In this document: positions 12,468-24,440 of the stretch, piece after piece
Layout of the letters: every line of letters starts with the position of its first letter
Numbering within the stretch: the first letter of the stretch is position 1
Assembly: GCA_021464415.1 (NCBI GenBank)
Contig: CM038471.1
Span: forward strand, 13,444,073 to 13,508,072
Direction of reading: 5' to 3'
DNA: 64,000 nucleotides
DNA from: Lonicera japonica
Lineage: Eukaryota; Streptophyta; Magnoliopsida; Dipsacales; Caprifoliaceae
Notes under the pieces: model-generated
The model's database searches: none
Told to the model about the DNA's origin: nothing
Seen by the model: the letters and a program-made list of their open reading frames with translations, nothing else
Made by a program: the position numbers and the translations under genes

Positions 12468-14768
12468 TCAAAGATAAAAATTACCTTTTTCAATCTTCTC
12501 ACAAAACTCCACTTCCTCCGCCATTGGTTCATGATTTAAAGCAACGTGACTTCCCCATAGCCAATTTTGAGTACAAATTAAAGCTTCCACCATATTGGGA
12601 CTCAAAGAAGAGCAAAATAAATCAATGATACGTCCACTAGTACTAAAGCATGACTCGGAGGCAATTGTTGAAACCAGAATGGCTAAAATGTCACGTGCAA
12701 TAAGTACCAATATAGGGTATTTAAATGCCCCATTAACTAGCCACCAATTCAAAATATCAAAATTTTCATCCTTATCCCCTTCTATAGCATCCAATAAGAT
12801 ATCTACATCATTTTGTATAATGCCATTTTTCCTGGCTTTTCTCATTAAACTTTTTTCTTTTAACATTTTTTCGACTTGAGAATTAAAACTTGACATCTCA
12901 TTATCACTTTAAATGCATGAACTACTAGCCCCAATGCTACTAGTCTCACTTTGAGGTGGTGGAACAAACATCGGCCCCATAAACATTATAAAGCTTTTTC
13001 AATAAATCATTCACTCCATTTATGTGACCTTTAACAACCATTTCTCTAAAATCATCATCCCCACAAATAACTTTAAAAAAATCTATCACCTTATCCAATT
13101 TATAGCGGAGATCAAGTACAATGGCTAAGAAGAAATATTTATTAACTTTTTTCAAGTCCCCCCAATACTTATGATATTTAGATTGCATAGAACTTCTAAT
13201 GGAATCCAACTCTTTAATGCCATTAGTTTCATGCAAAAGACCAAAAATCTTAAACAAATCCATAAAAGCGTGATGAACCGACGATGTATTTAGCAACATG
13301 CTCTTAAAGAGATATCATAAAATGGTTTAAGAAATTAGCCAACATATTTGCATTTTCCCAATCTACATCATTTAGTGGCCCAATTATTTTATCACTAATA
13401 AAATAGGATTTATAATCGGAATTATCATCTTTTAGCCTATCAAATGCAGCACAAAACTTTAAAGCGGATTGCAACATCAAATATGTGGAATTCCACCTTG
13501 TTGGAACGTCCATAATCACAAGCCCTTTAGAAACTATTTTCACTTTCTCTACATAATTTTTAAAGGAATCTAACCTTTGGGGATATGATCTTGAATATCT
13601 AATGGCACTACAAATGCTTGAATGCATGAATTCAACTCACTTAACTCTTCTTTCACAATCAAGTTTAAAATATGAGCAACACACCTAACATGCAAGTTTT
13701 CACCCTCAAGTAAAAGTACATTAGACGTTGTCCAATAATTCATTCTCTTAATCAAATCACTCAAACCGGCATCATTGGCCGAAGCATTATTAACTGTGAC
13801 GGTGAGAAACTTTTCTATTCCCCAATCTAACAAACATTCCTTTAAAAGCCTAGCAAGTGATTCCCCCTTATGATTTGGAATTACACAAAAGCTAATAATT
13901 TTCTTATGCAACATCCAATCTCTATCAATAAAATGTGCGGTGACAACCCTGTAATTAATGTTTTGACAAGATGTCCATATATCGGTGATAATGCAAACCC
14001 TATATGCACTTAAAATATCTCTTAGTTCTCTCTTTTTGGTTTAATACATGTTAAGGACATCTCTAGCAATTGTTTGACGACATGAAACTCTCCAAAGAGG
14101 ACATGCTTTCGAACAACAATGACGAAACCCATTTCCTTCCACAAAACTAAAAGGCAACTCATTCATAATTATCATCTCAACACATATTTTGGTAATTTCT
14201 TTTTGATCAAAAGCAATAGCAACTTGTGTAGATTTTTTCAAAAGATAAAATCTTTTGTTTAACATGTGCTTTCTCCTTATTAAAGGGGTATTCCCTACAT
14301 CTTTCTATATGAGTGTTCAAGGATTTAGTGCAATTAGCACTTGTACCACATGCATAATCGGCTTTTAAACAATATATATACTTAGCTCTAATTAAGTAAC
14401 TAGAACCAGAAAAATGTATATACCTCTCATAATGAGCCCAAACTAGAGATCGGCTCCTCTTTGTCAATGTTTCCAAATACATGTCGATGGAGATTCACTA
14501 ACAGAATCCACCTACATAATTATATAAAAAAAAATCAAAACAGAACAAATCAAAATAAGTATAATTTTTAATAGCAAAATAAGTATAATAAAACATATTA
14601 AATAAAATTATAAATTATAAAATTTACCTGAGAATGTACAGAAGCCTCAGATTGAGAGGATGAATTCGTATTTAAAGCCTTGGAAGTTTGAGGGTGAGAG
14701 ACGGAGTTCTTAGGTCTTTTAGGTGAAAGACCATCGTTGGCCTGAGACGCCATGATTCTTTTACTACT
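12468..14768 (-). pseudogene. hAT transposase (RICESLEEPER-like), broken
   Basis: Transposase of hAT 2. Reading the - strand: an N-terminal segment starting around 14768 that ends near a possible donor at 14635; a BED-type finger region (14290-14450) with VWAHYERY and cysteine/histidine spacing; a segment with ICVEMIIMNELPFSFVEGNGF (14110-14200); TVTVNNASAND and HVRCVAHILNLIVKEEL (13640-13800); VPTRWNSTYLML (13470-13520); SKYHKYWGDL and LDLRYKLD (13070-13180); and a well-kept dimerisation domain (12540-12760) with STIASESCFSTSGRIIDLF. Frameshifts lie near 14260, 13600 and 13300 and stops near 12900-12945 and 14040. The 5' exon arrangement is inferred. Not functional. Confidence 0.85.
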
Positions 14769-15759
14769 TTCCATCTGTTGTAATAATTTATAAATTATCA
14801 AGTGCTATAATACAAATGAATAAATATAATTATTTTTACAATATAAATTATGCGCATACAAAGAAATTTTTTAAACATAAAATTATAATAAAAATGATAG
14901 AGAAAATTTACTCATAAAAATAAATACGAAATATAATCACATCCCTTAATTTATTCATTTTTTTAATTTCTCATATAAATTAATAATATTTTCTATATTA
15001 ATATCAAAGAAATATTTAATAATTAAATTAAGAAAATAAATTGAGAACATAGAATATAATAGATTATATTTTTTGTGAAATTTTTAAAATAACGTATAAA
15101 ATCAAATTCAAAAACAATTTTAAAAAATTATACTTGAAAATAAATTTTAAATTAAACATTTAGAAATTCCAACTGAACAGAGACTAGAATCTTAAATTTT
15201 CATCCATCTCATATTACTCTATTCGGTTGGTTTTTTAGATGGGAATCTAGCCAGAATTCCCAAAAATAGAGATTGCCTCCATTTTTAGCCCAAAATAATA
15301 GAAGTTATTATTTATGTCAGAGTGTTTTAGTTAATCAATATATAAATACATAAAACATATTTTTAAATTTATTTCTAAAATTGAAAAACATATCATTAAT
15401 ACCTTATAATAAACTTCAAATTTCCATTAATAACTTATAATAAAAAATTTCATACAATAACTGCATGACCGGCTAACAATAATCTAAAACTAAGAACATC
15501 ATTTGAAATGAAACAAAATAAAAATTTCCATTAAGAGTATTGATTAATAATTAATTATTAACTGCATGGCCGGCCAACATAATTAAACTTGGAGGGGGAA
15601 TGAAATCTATTATATTCTATTTTAACTTCTTTCTTTTCACACCTCCTTCCATGAAATTCCTATGTTACCAGTAGTTTAGGTATTGACAGTGGTTTCTTTT
15701 ATGGCCTTGGCATCTTTATGTAGAAATAGGCAAATAGTTACTTATATATATATACTGAT

Positions 15760-15980
15760 CCCAAAATACACACACATATACGATATATATATATATATAT
15801 ATATATAAAATCTCAACACACACACATATATACAAAAATCCAAAAACGTACACACACACATATATATATAAAATCTAACACACAATCACACACTATAATA
15901 TATATACACTTATACAAATCCGAAAACACCCCTAATTTACACACACATATATATATATAAAAATATTCCATTTAAACACA
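15760..15980. repeat. Mixed (AT)n / (CA)n microsatellite cluster
   Basis: Alternating ATATAT and CACACA runs recur four to five times in 220 bp inside hAT 2, for example at 15783-15807 and 15930-15960. Simple sequence, no gene. Confidence 0.8.
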
Positions 15981-17094
15981 CGCACGCATATAGTGAAAAA
16001 AATATGCAATGGCTATAAGTAGATCTAGACAAACCTGAGCTTAGGATGAGGTCGTTGTGGCGGCGGAAGTGCGGAACTCACTACAAAGGGCTGTGGCTGA
16101 GTCTGTAGCTTGAAACAGGGAGACGGTTGGGAAATGGGGAGGGTGTGCGGCCCATATGGGGAAGGTTTAAGAAGAATTAGGTTTTTTTTGTTTTTTTAGC
16201 TGTTGTCTTTTAACTCTATTAACGTTAAATGTCTGAGAGTAACAAGTATTGAGTAAGCTATAGTGCTATAAGCCTCTTTCTTTCTTTCTCTTTTTTTAAG
16301 TTTTGGGCCACTTTAGTCCAAATCGGTTGACCCAAAAACCGAACCAGAACCGACCCGTATCACTCAATTTTAGGTTTCGATTTCGATTTTTTTCGGTTTG
16401 GATAATTTTGGATTATGACGGATCGGTTCAGTTCGTTCGTTCGGTTTTTGGATTTTTGACAACAGCCCTACTTATGGACAAACATCTTGAAATTTGAGCT
16501 CATTTGGACTTCAAGAAAGGTCCCCTTTTAATTACCCAAATTTAACTCCCAGTTTTTTGAATTTTTGGAGATTCTGCCGTCGGATCGGGCTAATTTTTGA
16601 GTATGTTGCTCCTTGTGGCAATGTCTAACAACCCTCAAATTTTGAGGATGATCAGAAATGGTAAACTCTTCTTATAAATGTTTTCTGAGGTTTTGACGGT
16701 TTTCGGTTCTGACAGTTTCTGGTAATTCTCGTAACTTCTCGTCCGGGTGTCCTTTTAGCTTCCTTTTTTGGCCTGTATCACATGTATAGGGTATGTGTGA
16801 ATCTAGGAATACTTGTCCATGCATGTGTGCTCATTTTTTTAGAGATTGGGATTTTTGCGAGGGTCGCAAAATGAGGTGTTCACAAACCCTTTCGGCTTAG
16901 GTTCTTTTATGAAGCAAATTAACTATGTCGATAACGAGAATGCATCATTTTGTGGCATTTGCATGAACCATAAGTGATATTTGAAAGCAATGCTATGTAA
17001 ATGATGTTGTGCTATGCTGATTATCTTTGCTAAAGATGGATGGGCGATTTCGGGACTATTTAAAACATATATATGCTTTGCTGTGATTTGGGAT

Positions 17095-17415
17095 GTTGAA
17101 CTGCTATACTCCCATTGGCGGGATGGTTCCGTCAACGATTATCATTCTTGAACTGATGTACTCCCACGGGGAGGGATAGTTCTGTCAATGATTGGCAATC
17201 TTGTTAAGCTGATGTACTCCCACAGGCAATGACGATTCTGTTAACAATTTTGATTCGGTGTTGAGCTGATGTACTCCCACAGGCAGGGATGGTTCCATCA
17301 ATGATTTATTTGTTAAACTGATGTACTCCCACAGGCAGGGATGATTTCGTCAATGATTTGTTTATTAAGCTGATGTACTCCCACAGGCAGGGATGGTTTT
17401 GTCGATGATTTGCTA
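17095..17415. repeat. Tandem repeat, about six units of 50-65 bp
   Basis: The phrase 'ctgatgtactcccacaggca', followed by 'gggatggttccgtcaatgattt' variants, recurs at about 17105, 17155, 17212, 17265, 17318 and 17368. The third unit has an expanded middle. The repeat lies in the gypsy element between gag and the 3' LTR, where Ogre-type elements often carry satellites. No CRISPR-like fixed spacers are present, because the whole unit is repeated. Confidence 0.85.
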
Positions 17416-18219
17416 TATGTTTGAAAGATGGATGGCAAATGGTCTGCTGGGGATATTGTCTTAACTTGAAAGGTTACATTGGGTATCTGTTGGGGATATA
17501 ACGATTGATGGTCTACTGGGGAATGAGAACTCTTACTGGCTAGGCTGATATGAGAGTTGATGATCTGCTAAAGGGGTGAGAGTCTCTAAGAAGACATAGA
17601 GAGATAGATAGAAAGTTTTGGTGTGATATCTTTTTAGAAAAATAAGAACTTTTGCGTGGCTTTTTTTTCCTTAGAAAGGCTCGAGTTACATTCTATTGAT
17701 TCTCGAACCTTGTGCGTGAGTTTTGGGTTTTGCCTTTTGCTCTACTTCCGTGGCATTTTTCTCGTGTCAATAGGGTACGATTCTACTTATTATTTTTTAA
17801 CCTTGTGAGAGGAGAATTTTTTGTCTGCCTGCATCGTTTTATGTTTTTTCGATACCCTTATTCCTTCATGATTTTTTGAAAGCTTTTTGATGTAGCTTAT
17901 TTATTCTCTTTTGCATAGTCAGTAAGCTTCCTCACCCAAGATATAGCCCTGGGCCTTTTGTTCTAGTTGTCACTCTTGGTGTGGCTCTTATTGCCATCTC
18001 TTATCTTTTTAATATTCTTTCTTTTGGCACTATGGGATTTATCCTCTTTTTTACTCTTTTAATTTTTTCTTGTACCCACTTTGTTCATTCTTACTTTGTC
18101 AGGTTTTTTTTGTGGGGGTTGCTCCCCACATATCAATTGCAAGATTTTCTCATTCCAATCTTACTCTCTTTAACTTTCTTTTATATCTCTTCAAATGAGG
18201 CTTTTTTTAGTTATAGAAA

Positions 18220-18600
18220 GGGATTGAGTTTGCTTGTAAAAAGGGCTTTGGTTGTGCCTATAGAAAGAGCTTGGGATTTACCTGTAGAAAGGACTTTGAC
18301 TCGTGCCTATAGAGAGGGCTTGGATTGGTGCCTATAGAAAAGACTTTGACTCGTGCCTGTAGAAAAGGTTTTGGAGTCGTGCTTGTAGAAAGGGCTTGGA
18401 TTGGTGCATGTAGAAAGGGATTTGACTCGTGCTTGTAAAAAGGGTTTTGGATTGGTGCCTGTAGAGAGGGCTTTGACTCGTGCCTATAAAAAGGGCTTTG
18501 GATTCGTCTCACCGTGCCTCTACAGATGGCTTGTTATATCACCGTGCCTCTACAGATGGCTTGTTATATCACCGTGCCTCTACAGAGGACTTGTGTCGAC
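18220..18600. repeat. Short tandem repeats, 25-30 bp units
   Basis: At 18220-18500 a unit like 'gcctgtagaaagggctttgactcgt' recurs about ten times with substitutions. At 18508-18596 a 30-bp unit containing 'ccgtgcctctacagatggct' recurs three times almost perfectly. Open frames through both strands here are by-products of the repeat length being a multiple of three. They are part of the gypsy element's untranslated region. Confidence 0.85.
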
Positions 18601-19170
18601 TTAATGGGATTATGATGTGGTTTGATTCTTTGGGGGGAATAATGCTGTGATGATCGGGAGTGCGTTGGTTAGAGGGGTGATGGTGGTATGACTAACCATT
18701 GAGGTATTCACCGGGGTGCGTTAGTGAAGTCATGGAGCCTAGTGCTTATGTGTATGCATTATGTAAATACTCATGCCATGCTTTCCTAAATTTCAAGTAC
18801 TCGCATACTTCTTAAATCATTTCATTGTCGTTTTGAAAACTTAGTTTTAAAAAGGTTGTGAATCTTGATCCGAAAAGTATGTTACTTCACTTGAAATCAT
18901 CTAAGTGCAAATTCATGTATGCAAGACCGATTTTTTTTTGAGAATATGGTATCACTTAAAGGGCAAATATTGATTTCAGGTTAGTTAAATGAGTGAGAGA
19001 TGACAAGAGAAATGGCATGCCTCCGTTTTGGGATTCTGCTGATTATGCTTCGTCTTGATAAGTTGCTCTCTACTTTTTGCTTCTCGTGCGTGTGCATTGC
19101 TGCTTTTTGCTTTTACCCTCAGTATTAAGAGGATTATCGATGTCCTAACTTAATTCTTGAGAGAGGCGGG

Positions 19171-19801
19171 TGACGCGATTCCGGATCGTCTTTCTTAGCC
19201 AGGCTAATGGATCCTTGACCCGTAGTCTATAAATAGACTAGAACCTTAAAATTCGTCGAAAGAGATGGAAGACGAAAACCTCAACCCAATGCTTAAAGAA
19301 GCGTGAACCTTAGTATGATCGAAGACGCCACAATCAATTGATGGAGAATTAATTGATAAGTCAAGAACAATTGAATTAATCAATTCAACATGTTCTTAGA
19401 GAACGCAAAGAGAAAACTTTCAATTTTATTAATCTACAAATTTCTTTAAAACAATGAAAAGAACTCCTTTAAATAAGATAAACAAAGCTAGAATCCTAAA
19501 CCAAAAAGGAAACTAATTCCTACATAGAAAAGGAAAATAATAACTACTAAAATATTCCTAATGCAATAAGGAAACTAACAAACACTATAAAATAAGCTCA
19601 ATACATTCCTAACATGACAATAACTCTAAATAATAATAATCATTGGGCTTTAAGAAATATAAAATAAATAAATAAAGCTAATTAAATTATTCCACCAGCC
19701 GGTAGTGAGAACACGCTAAAAAACAACTTCGGCGTGCCCACGCTGAATGTAAACACCTCTTCTAGTTTCTTGCCTAAGGTGGGCTAGGCTGGATCACATC
19801 A
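19171..19801 (-). repeat. 3' LTR of the small LTR element
   Basis: Pairs with 21857-22487 at the same length. The polypurine tract lies at about 19803-19818 (read on the - strand). Confidence 0.9.
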
Positions 19802-20025
19802 TACTCCTCCTCTTTAAAAAGATTCGTCCTCAAATCTAGCCTACCCATTTTTTGATTCAGCCAGTCTTTAACAACTTCGACATTCGGACGCTGCTTTGGA
19901 ACTTGGAATCTCCCATGCCAATAGAATACATATTTTAAATACTTCTCATTCCTCCGTCGAAAGTTAACATGAGATAATTATGTTATTCCTTCCCATGAAA
20001 ACAAATATTTCGAATATCTTCGATG

Positions 20026-20680
20026 CTTGATTCTCCTTGCAAAGCAAAACTCCTTAAAATTCAAACCATATTGCAATGCGATCCTCCACAACTTGTTGAA
20101 GAAATCTAATAACATAAAGTTTGGATGGACATCAAAGCGATCCACTCTAATGAAATCAATATGCTCAACATTGTCAATCTTCAACTCAGCTCGAGTATCA
20201 TCTTCTTCCTCGGTAGAAATATTATCAAAATCAGTAACGTTAGTTGAAGTCTTTTGCTCATTGTTTCGCCCCTCAATTAAAATCTATTGGCCTTCCTCAA
20301 TGCAGTTCTCACCCATATTTACACCTACGGCTGGAAGTGCTTGCACTTGTGGTTCTTCAACTTGCATGAGAACTTCTTCATCTTCCTCTTCTTCCAAGCT
20401 TAGAATTACACCTTCAACTCACAACTCGCTTTCTTCAGTCGTCACTTCAATTTTCTCAATATTATCGGTTTTCAGCTTATTCTCCAATGGCAACTTAGAT
20501 ATGGCTCGTTTATCTTCTTCTTTCAATTGATTTGGTTCCCCAAAAGATGTATTCGGATTTTGACTTGGCTCTAGGCTCCCCCTTTTCTTAGACTGCTCAT
20601 AGGCTTCGGCAAATATCTCCTCAAACCTACGAATAAATTTATCATCAAACAAAGAAACCTTCTTCTTGCTACTAGCTATA
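20026..20680 (-). pseudogene. Acidic internal ORF of the small LTR element, unknown function
   Basis: The only coding-like part of the element. The longest open piece (20419-20652) encodes a charged segment with FDDKFIRRFEEIFAEAYEQ followed by an acidic, lysine/glutamate-rich stretch. The sense continues after a stop near 20415 into EEEDEEVLMQVEEP-type acidic sequence, is broken again near 20285, then runs to about 19860 through a segment with KLWRIALQYGLNFKEFCF. I recognise no nucleic-acid-binding knuckle and no enzyme motif. It could be a Gag relic or a captured sequence. Stops and missing starts suggest it is dead in this copy. Confidence 0.4.
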
Positions 20681-21838
20681 TTGTTGTCTCAAACCTTACT
20701 TTCTCAAACCTCACCACCATGTCTTCTATTAGTAACACCCGGATCCCATTCATTTTTAAATTTAATTTTACGGGGTTGACTTTTTAATCTCTCTTTAGGA
20801 GCTTCCGCATGCGCTGTTCAATCTCTAATTGCTTTAATCACACACTATCGCGTTTAATCTCCTCTTGAAGCCACCTTTCTCCACATTCAAAGTGTAGACA
20901 AGACATACTTGCTGCAAAACAAGGATTGGTGTAATAAATATAATCCTCAACACACTCCCTTTTGTGTTTCGCTCAAAATAATATCACTCAACTTTTTTCC
21001 TCTCGTGTTAATCACACAAATAAGGATATATACTCATAATTTTTCTCTTTGGAACTCCAAAACAAGTTGAATAATATAAATATATCACAAGTCTCCAACA
21101 ACCAATCGCACACTCAATAATTAGATTGAGCGCCTTCACAATGTAATACTAATGACTCAAGAAACTAAATTCTAGCAATATTAATGAGCTAAACGAATTT
21201 CTGAAATTGCTAGAGTATATGCAGGCAGACTTTCAAACGATAAGCAACAATCAATCCCTAATTTATGATGCAAATCAAATATCCTATAGCTTTCTAGATT
21301 TTCCAACTAAAATAGAACAAAACACAAAGAAAAATAAGAATTCCAACTATAATAAAAATGAAACAAGGATCAACAAACCCTAACGATTGAATATTATTCG
21401 GATTCTTCTAGGGTTCAATGGGAATTCTCAATTTCAACAATAGAGCATAAATTTGCAGCAGTCAAAACGCTATTTGACGAAGCATAAAAAACCTAGGATT
21501 TTCGTTTCAACAATTCAAACCTTCATGTATTCCAATTTGAAACAACTCACACTATACAAGTTTTTTTTCTAGGGTTTTCAAGCAATTCAGAATTTTGGTT
21601 TTTTTTTAAAATTACTGTTCACACGGTACTGTTCACAGATTACTGTTCACGCTAACTGTTCATAGACAATGTTCATAGGTACTGTTCATCCGATTAAATT
21701 TTATTTTTTTTCAGAAAGTATCTATAAACCCTAACACAAATTTGGAATAAGATTCACAAGAATAAATATATAGGGTTTCAAGAATCTACAACGAAATTGA
21801 AATAACAAGAAAATAAAGATAGAAAACCTAGATAGAAA

Positions 21839-21856
21839 AGTTTCCTCTGATACCAA
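21839..21856 (-). promoter_or_regulatory. Primer-binding site, tRNA-iMet type
   Basis: The - strand reads TTGGTATCAGAGGAAAC immediately after the LTR end. TGGTATCAGAG is the usual plant initiator-methionine tRNA complement. It fixes the element's orientation as - strand. Confidence 0.85.
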
Positions 21857-22487
21857 TGACGCTATTCCATATCGTCTTTCCTACCCAGGCTAATGGATCC
21901 TTGACCAGTAGTTTATAAATAGACTAGAACCTTGGAATTCGTCGAAAGAGATGGAAAGCAGAAACTTCAATCCAACACTTAAAGAAGCGTAAACCTTGGT
22001 ATGATCGAAGACGCCATAATCAGTTGGTGGAGAATTGATTGATAAGTCAAGAACAATTGAATTAATCAATTCAACATGTTCTTAGAGAACACAAAGAGAA
22101 AACTCTCAATTTTATTAATCATTAAACTTTTTTTAAAACAATGAAAATAACTCCTTCAAATAGGAGAAAGAAAGCTAGAATCCTAATTCAAAAAGAAACT
22201 AATTCCTACATTGAAAAGGAAAATAATAACTACTAGAATATTCCTAATGCAATAAGGAAACTAATAAACACTCTCAAATAAGCCCAATACATTCTTAACA
22301 TGACAATAACTCTAAATAATAATAATCCTAAGGCTTTAAGAAATATTAAATAAATAAATAAAACTAATTAAATTATTCCACTAGCCGATAGTGAGAACAC
22401 GTTAGAAAACAACTTCGTCATGCCCACGCTGAATGTAAACACCTCTTCTAATTTCTTAGCTAAGGTGGGCTAGGCTGGATCATATCA
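21857..22487 (-). repeat. 5' LTR of the small LTR element
   Basis: Pairs with 19171-19801. A TATAAATA motif lies at about 21916 (19226 in the other copy), but on the + strand. It is not proof of a promoter for the - strand element. Confidence 0.9.
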
Positions 22488-22492
22488 GCGGG

Positions 22493-22985
22493 GGTCTTTA
22501 GTTACTAACCAATTGATTATATTGGCTTGGTTTTACCTTTTAGCTATAGAATTTATGGTTATACTGATAGGGTCTTAATGGTGTGGGTAGGGCACCCTTA
22601 GTGCGAATTATGAATGGAGAGGCACCTTCAATACGTATGAATGGTGATGGGGATGCTAGTATTCGATTCTTCTTGTTAAAACCCTCGGTGCATGTGCATC
22701 TAGGGCAACTCAACGCTTTTTGTTTTGGATTTGTCACCCGTGTCTTTTCAGGAGTATTATTTATGAATTGAGTTTAAGTAGAGGCAATCATGAATTAGGA
22801 TATTCAAAGGAAATTATTCAATTTTATTAATAAAAAAAAACATTGATAAAAAAATTCCTATTCTACCCTTAACCCTTTTCGCTACATTTCTCTCTCAATT
22901 TCCCCTATCTCTAGGACGGTTCAATAAATTGGATCATTAATGTCTGCCTCTACTTAAGGCTTTTTTCATTTAATATTTAGTGCAT
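22493..22985. other. Gypsy interior downstream of gag, no coding seen
   Basis: Between the small LTR element and the gag relic. The - strand frame after the zinc knuckle ends near 22995 and no protease or reverse transcriptase motif follows. An A-rich run is at 22833-22842. This is where pol would be expected. Confidence 0.5.
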
Positions 22986-22989
22986 CAGT

Positions 22990-24440
22990 AGGGCGTAATC
23001 TTCCTAAAATCAATCAAATCTTGGATAGCATGTTTTAAGGCAAAGCAATTATCAGTGTTATGTCCAAAGCCTTGGTGGTAAGTGCAGCGTTCATTGGCAT
23101 TCCAGCCAGAGGGAGCCGGGTTGGGGGTGCACGAGAAGCTAGTGGCTGTAGAATACCATCAGCTTGTAGCGTGGCTAAAGTCTGACTTAGTAAAATCGAT
23201 AGGCGTGAAAAAAGACGGTCCTTCTTTCTACTGCTTTGCTTTGTCGGCCCTTCTTTTTGTAGATAATGGAAGCTGGTTTCTTGATGAGGACTCTAGATTT
23301 GGTAAAACAAGACTTTGTTAATGGCCAAGGTGATCTTTTCGTATTGAGAGGAAGTTTTCTTAGCCTCGGTAGCTTGGACAAGTTCCTCCTCGGTCTCATT
23401 AGCCACTTGCATCAGGGCATTGCATTGGTCGAAATATTGATGACCCATGCCACTTTGAATTTCGGGCTTAAAGTTCTTGACGATTATCCCTAACTGCTCT
23501 TCTTCGGGAATTCTGTCGACCAGTTGAGATGCTAACTCCCTTCAGCAAGTGATGAAGTCGCTGACATTCTCGTTTTCTCGCTGCTTAGTCGTTTCTAGGT
23601 GTTTATGAGTAACTTTCAGCTCTTCGTTCGACTTATAGTGCTCCATAAACTCTTTTACGATACTCTTCCAAATTGTCACCCTGTGCTTCTCCAACCCTAA
23701 GAACTAACTGTGTGCGGGCCCCATCAAAGTTTGATGGAAACCTTGGGCTAAGTGAGTCTTATTCAGTCCATACAACTGCATGGTACGATATATGCCTTGA
23801 GATAAAGATGAAGGAGAGTATTTCCTAAGAACTTTTATATATTAGGAAACTTAAAACCGATTGGCAACCTGGCTTCTGGGAAGAGAGACATATTTTGGAG
23901 ATCAGCTAAGTCATTGGCTTTATCTGTCACCTTCTGATTCAAAGCTTTCATCTGTTCTTTCAACATAGTGATAACATCATTCTCCTTAGCCTATTCAACC
24001 ATTGATTCGACATACTGCCTTATATATAGATCTGGCTCGTGTCCCTTAAATAATGGATTGTGGTGCTGTCGGGGTTGGTTATGTTCTGGATGGAGCCATG
24101 CGTTGGCAGGATCGTGTGTGGGTGGGACTTTGTGCAGTGGGGGAGCCGGTGGGATGTTTTGCTGAGGTGGGGGAATTGGTTGACCTCAGTCTTGGTTATG
24201 AGTGGGGTTAGGGTTTGGTTAATTCGGTTTGGCTGGTGCCCCGGTGGCAAGTAAGGTGTTTGCAAACTGAGTCAAACTATGTATCATCTGGTAAAGCTGT
24301 TATGGAGTTAGGGCTCCGGGTTTGATTGGTAAAACGGGATCGGGCGGCGGATCCACTACATGAGAGGCTTCACCATGATTACCCTCAGTATTGTTGACCT
24401 TAGCTTGATCAATCGATAGCTTGGTGTTGCGACAAAAAGG
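22990..24440 (-). pseudogene. Gag of the Ogre/Tat-like element, decayed
   Basis: Structural capsid and nucleocapsid protein relic. On the - strand, from about 24440: a proline-rich N-terminal part with PPPQQNIPPAPPLHKVPP; a segment TMLKEQMKALNQKVTDKAND and LFPEARLPIGFKFP (23850-23990); a capsid part with HYKSNEELKVTHKHLETTKQ, RELASQLVDRIPEE and VKNFKPEIQSGMGHQYFDQC (23400-23640), typical of plant retrotransposon gag; and finally a CX2HX4HX4C knuckle (CTYHQGFGHNTDNC) with LKHAIQDLIDF after it (23000-23090). Stops and frameshifts interrupt it several times (for example near 23995, 23690, 23545 and 23180). No pol follows in any frame. Confidence 0.8.

Larger units (their letters stand above)
11747..16470 (-). 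mobile_element. hAT transposon 2, inside the gypsy LTR
   Basis: The element is flanked by CTTGTGGA (11739-11746) and CTTATGGA (16471-16478), an 8-bp target duplication with one later change. The termini are TAGGGG at the left and TAGGGCTG read inward from the right. The interior, 4,724 bp, has a decayed transposase on the - strand and long AT-rich flanks with microsatellites (15760-15980). It interrupts one LTR of the gypsy element, so it arrived after that element. Confidence 0.88.
10338..16884 (-). repeat. 3' LTR of the Ogre/Tat-like element, split by hAT 2
   Basis: 10338-11746 and 16479-16884 align with the left and right parts of the LTR at 25567-27504. They share, for example, the 'gagaacccgc...ttctcgtgggtggcgattccg' start and the 'cgcaaaatgaggtgttcaca' end. 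The hAT element 11747-16470 separates the halves. About 100 bases matching roughly 27010-27110 are missing beside the insertion, so a small deletion also occurred. The - strand sequence just before the LTR (16885-16905) is purine-rich (AAGCCGAAAGGGTT) and may be the polypurine tract. Confidence 0.85.
19171..22487 (-). mobile_element. Small non-autonomous LTR retrotransposon nested in the gypsy element
   Basis: Two LTRs of exactly 631 bp (19171-19801 and 21857-22487), TG...CA ends, and perfect 5-bp duplications GCGGG (19166-19170 and 22488-22492). On the - strand a TGGTATCAGAG primer site (tRNA-iMet type) follows the right LTR with a one-base spacer. A purine tract AAAGAGGAGGAG precedes the left LTR. 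The interior is only 2,055 bp and has no reverse transcriptase, protease or integrase, just an acidic unknown open frame. It is larger than a typical TRIM and is best called a small LARD-like or gag-relic element. The LTRs differ visibly at many sites. Confidence 0.92.

Noticed and set aside
17095..17415. Regularly spaced short repeats resembling a CRISPR array
   Set aside because: Plant nuclear DNA; the intervals between the shared phrase are themselves repeats, not unique spacers; the array sits inside a retrotransposon.
18258..18604. Open frames on both strands made of repeating segments
   Set aside because: They follow the tandem repeat, whose unit length is close to a multiple of three. 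Untranslated region of the gypsy element.
23968..24265. Open frames on both strands with tryptophan- and glycine-rich or proline-rich content
   Set aside because: They lie over the proline-rich N-terminal part of the gag relic. The correct frame is the - strand one that continues into the capsid part.
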